DNA from: an uncultured Clostridia bacterium
GTDB taxonomy: Bacteria; Bacillota; Clostridia; Oscillospirales; Oscillospiraceae
DNA length: 21,818 nt
Assembly: GCA_947383645.1 (NCBI GenBank)
Contig: CANDEH010000032.1
Location: 1-21,818, forward strand
Direction of reading: 5' to 3'
Part shown: in pieces, positions 21,763 through 21,818 of the stretch
How the letters are laid out: each line of letters opens with the position of its first letter
Numbering within the stretch: position 1 is the stretch's first letter
Made by a program: the position numbers and the translations under genes
The notes under the pieces: generated by a model
Told to the model about the DNA's origin: nothing
The model's input: only the letters and a program-made list of their open reading frames with translations
Database searches by the model: none

Positions 21763-21818
21763 ATGCAGCACAACGAAGCGAGGAATCTGCTGGTAAAGGC
21801 ATACAAAAAAAGCCATGA
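21763..21818 (+). CDS. IS630-type transposase, N-terminal 18 codons (cut by window end)
   Basis: From ATG 21763 the sequence reads MQHNEARNLLVKAYKKSH, identical to the start of the IS630-type relic at 9269 except that the first codon here is a true ATG. No ribosome site is evident in front of it (CCCCGG precedes the ATG). Only the first helix of the N-terminal helix-turn-helix is present, so whether this copy is intact cannot be told. Confidence 0.6.
   Translation, partial: MQHNEARNLLVKAYKKSH

Noticed and set aside
1..21818. CRISPR array or toxin-antitoxin / phage-defence genes
   Set aside because: No regularly spaced direct repeats and no recognisable defence or TA families were seen on either strand.

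Overview
The window looks like part of the chromosome of a GC-rich, spore-forming, anaerobic Firmicute. An Oscillospiraceae-type gut clostridium (the Flavonifractor / Lawsonibacter / Oscillibacter neighbourhood) fits best. The grounds are the GC-rich coding sequence, good AGGAGG-type ribosome sites, a spoVA gene with a sigma-G-like promoter, and clostridial versions of hemW, the oligopeptide transporter and the YesM/YesN two-component pair. Genus is not decidable from the sequence alone.

Layout. 1-1173 is the 3' two thirds of typA/bipA, ending in a 21-bp hairpin. 1204-1505 is non-coding and packed with short perfect hairpins. 1522-2010 is a GNAT acetyltransferase. 2142-3350 (minus) is hemW, divergent from a solitary spoVAC (3501-3944). 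4186-6460 is a BlaI/BlaR1-type module: a two-dyad operator, a BlaI-like repressor and an overlapping M56 membrane metallopeptidase. The usual C-terminal penicillin-binding sensor of that peptidase is replaced by a Pro/Ala-rich linker and an unrecognised domain. 6637-7566 (minus) is a SAM methyltransferase with an N-terminal zinc ribbon. 7702-7778 is tRNA-Val(GAC) with its own promoter and terminator.

Downstream of the tRNA (7779 to about 10140) is a decayed integrated element. It holds arm-site-like direct repeats, a broken tyrosine integrase running toward the tRNA, an excisionase-like small gene apparently fused to integrase remains, and a heavily frameshifted IS630-type transposase.

10357-18490 (minus) is one operon of seven genes. 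In transcription order they are two Dpp/Opp permeases, two ATPases, a lipoprotein solute-binding protein, an M14 carboxypeptidase-like protein and an M19 dipeptidase-like protein. It diverges from a YesM-type sensor kinase and YesN-type response regulator (18685-21609). Predicted promoters for the two directions overlap at their -10 boxes. The simplest model is a peptide (or amide-linked metabolite) sensing, uptake and processing system: the kinase senses an extracytoplasmic cue, the regulator acts in the shared promoter region, the transporter imports the ligand, and the two leaderless peptidase-family proteins act on it in the cytoplasm. Both peptidase-family proteins carry non-standard residues where their families normally have catalytic or metal-binding residues. 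This is the most interesting point of the window.

The last 55 bases repeat the start of the internal IS630 copy exactly, so the window probably stops at an assembly break caused by that repeat.
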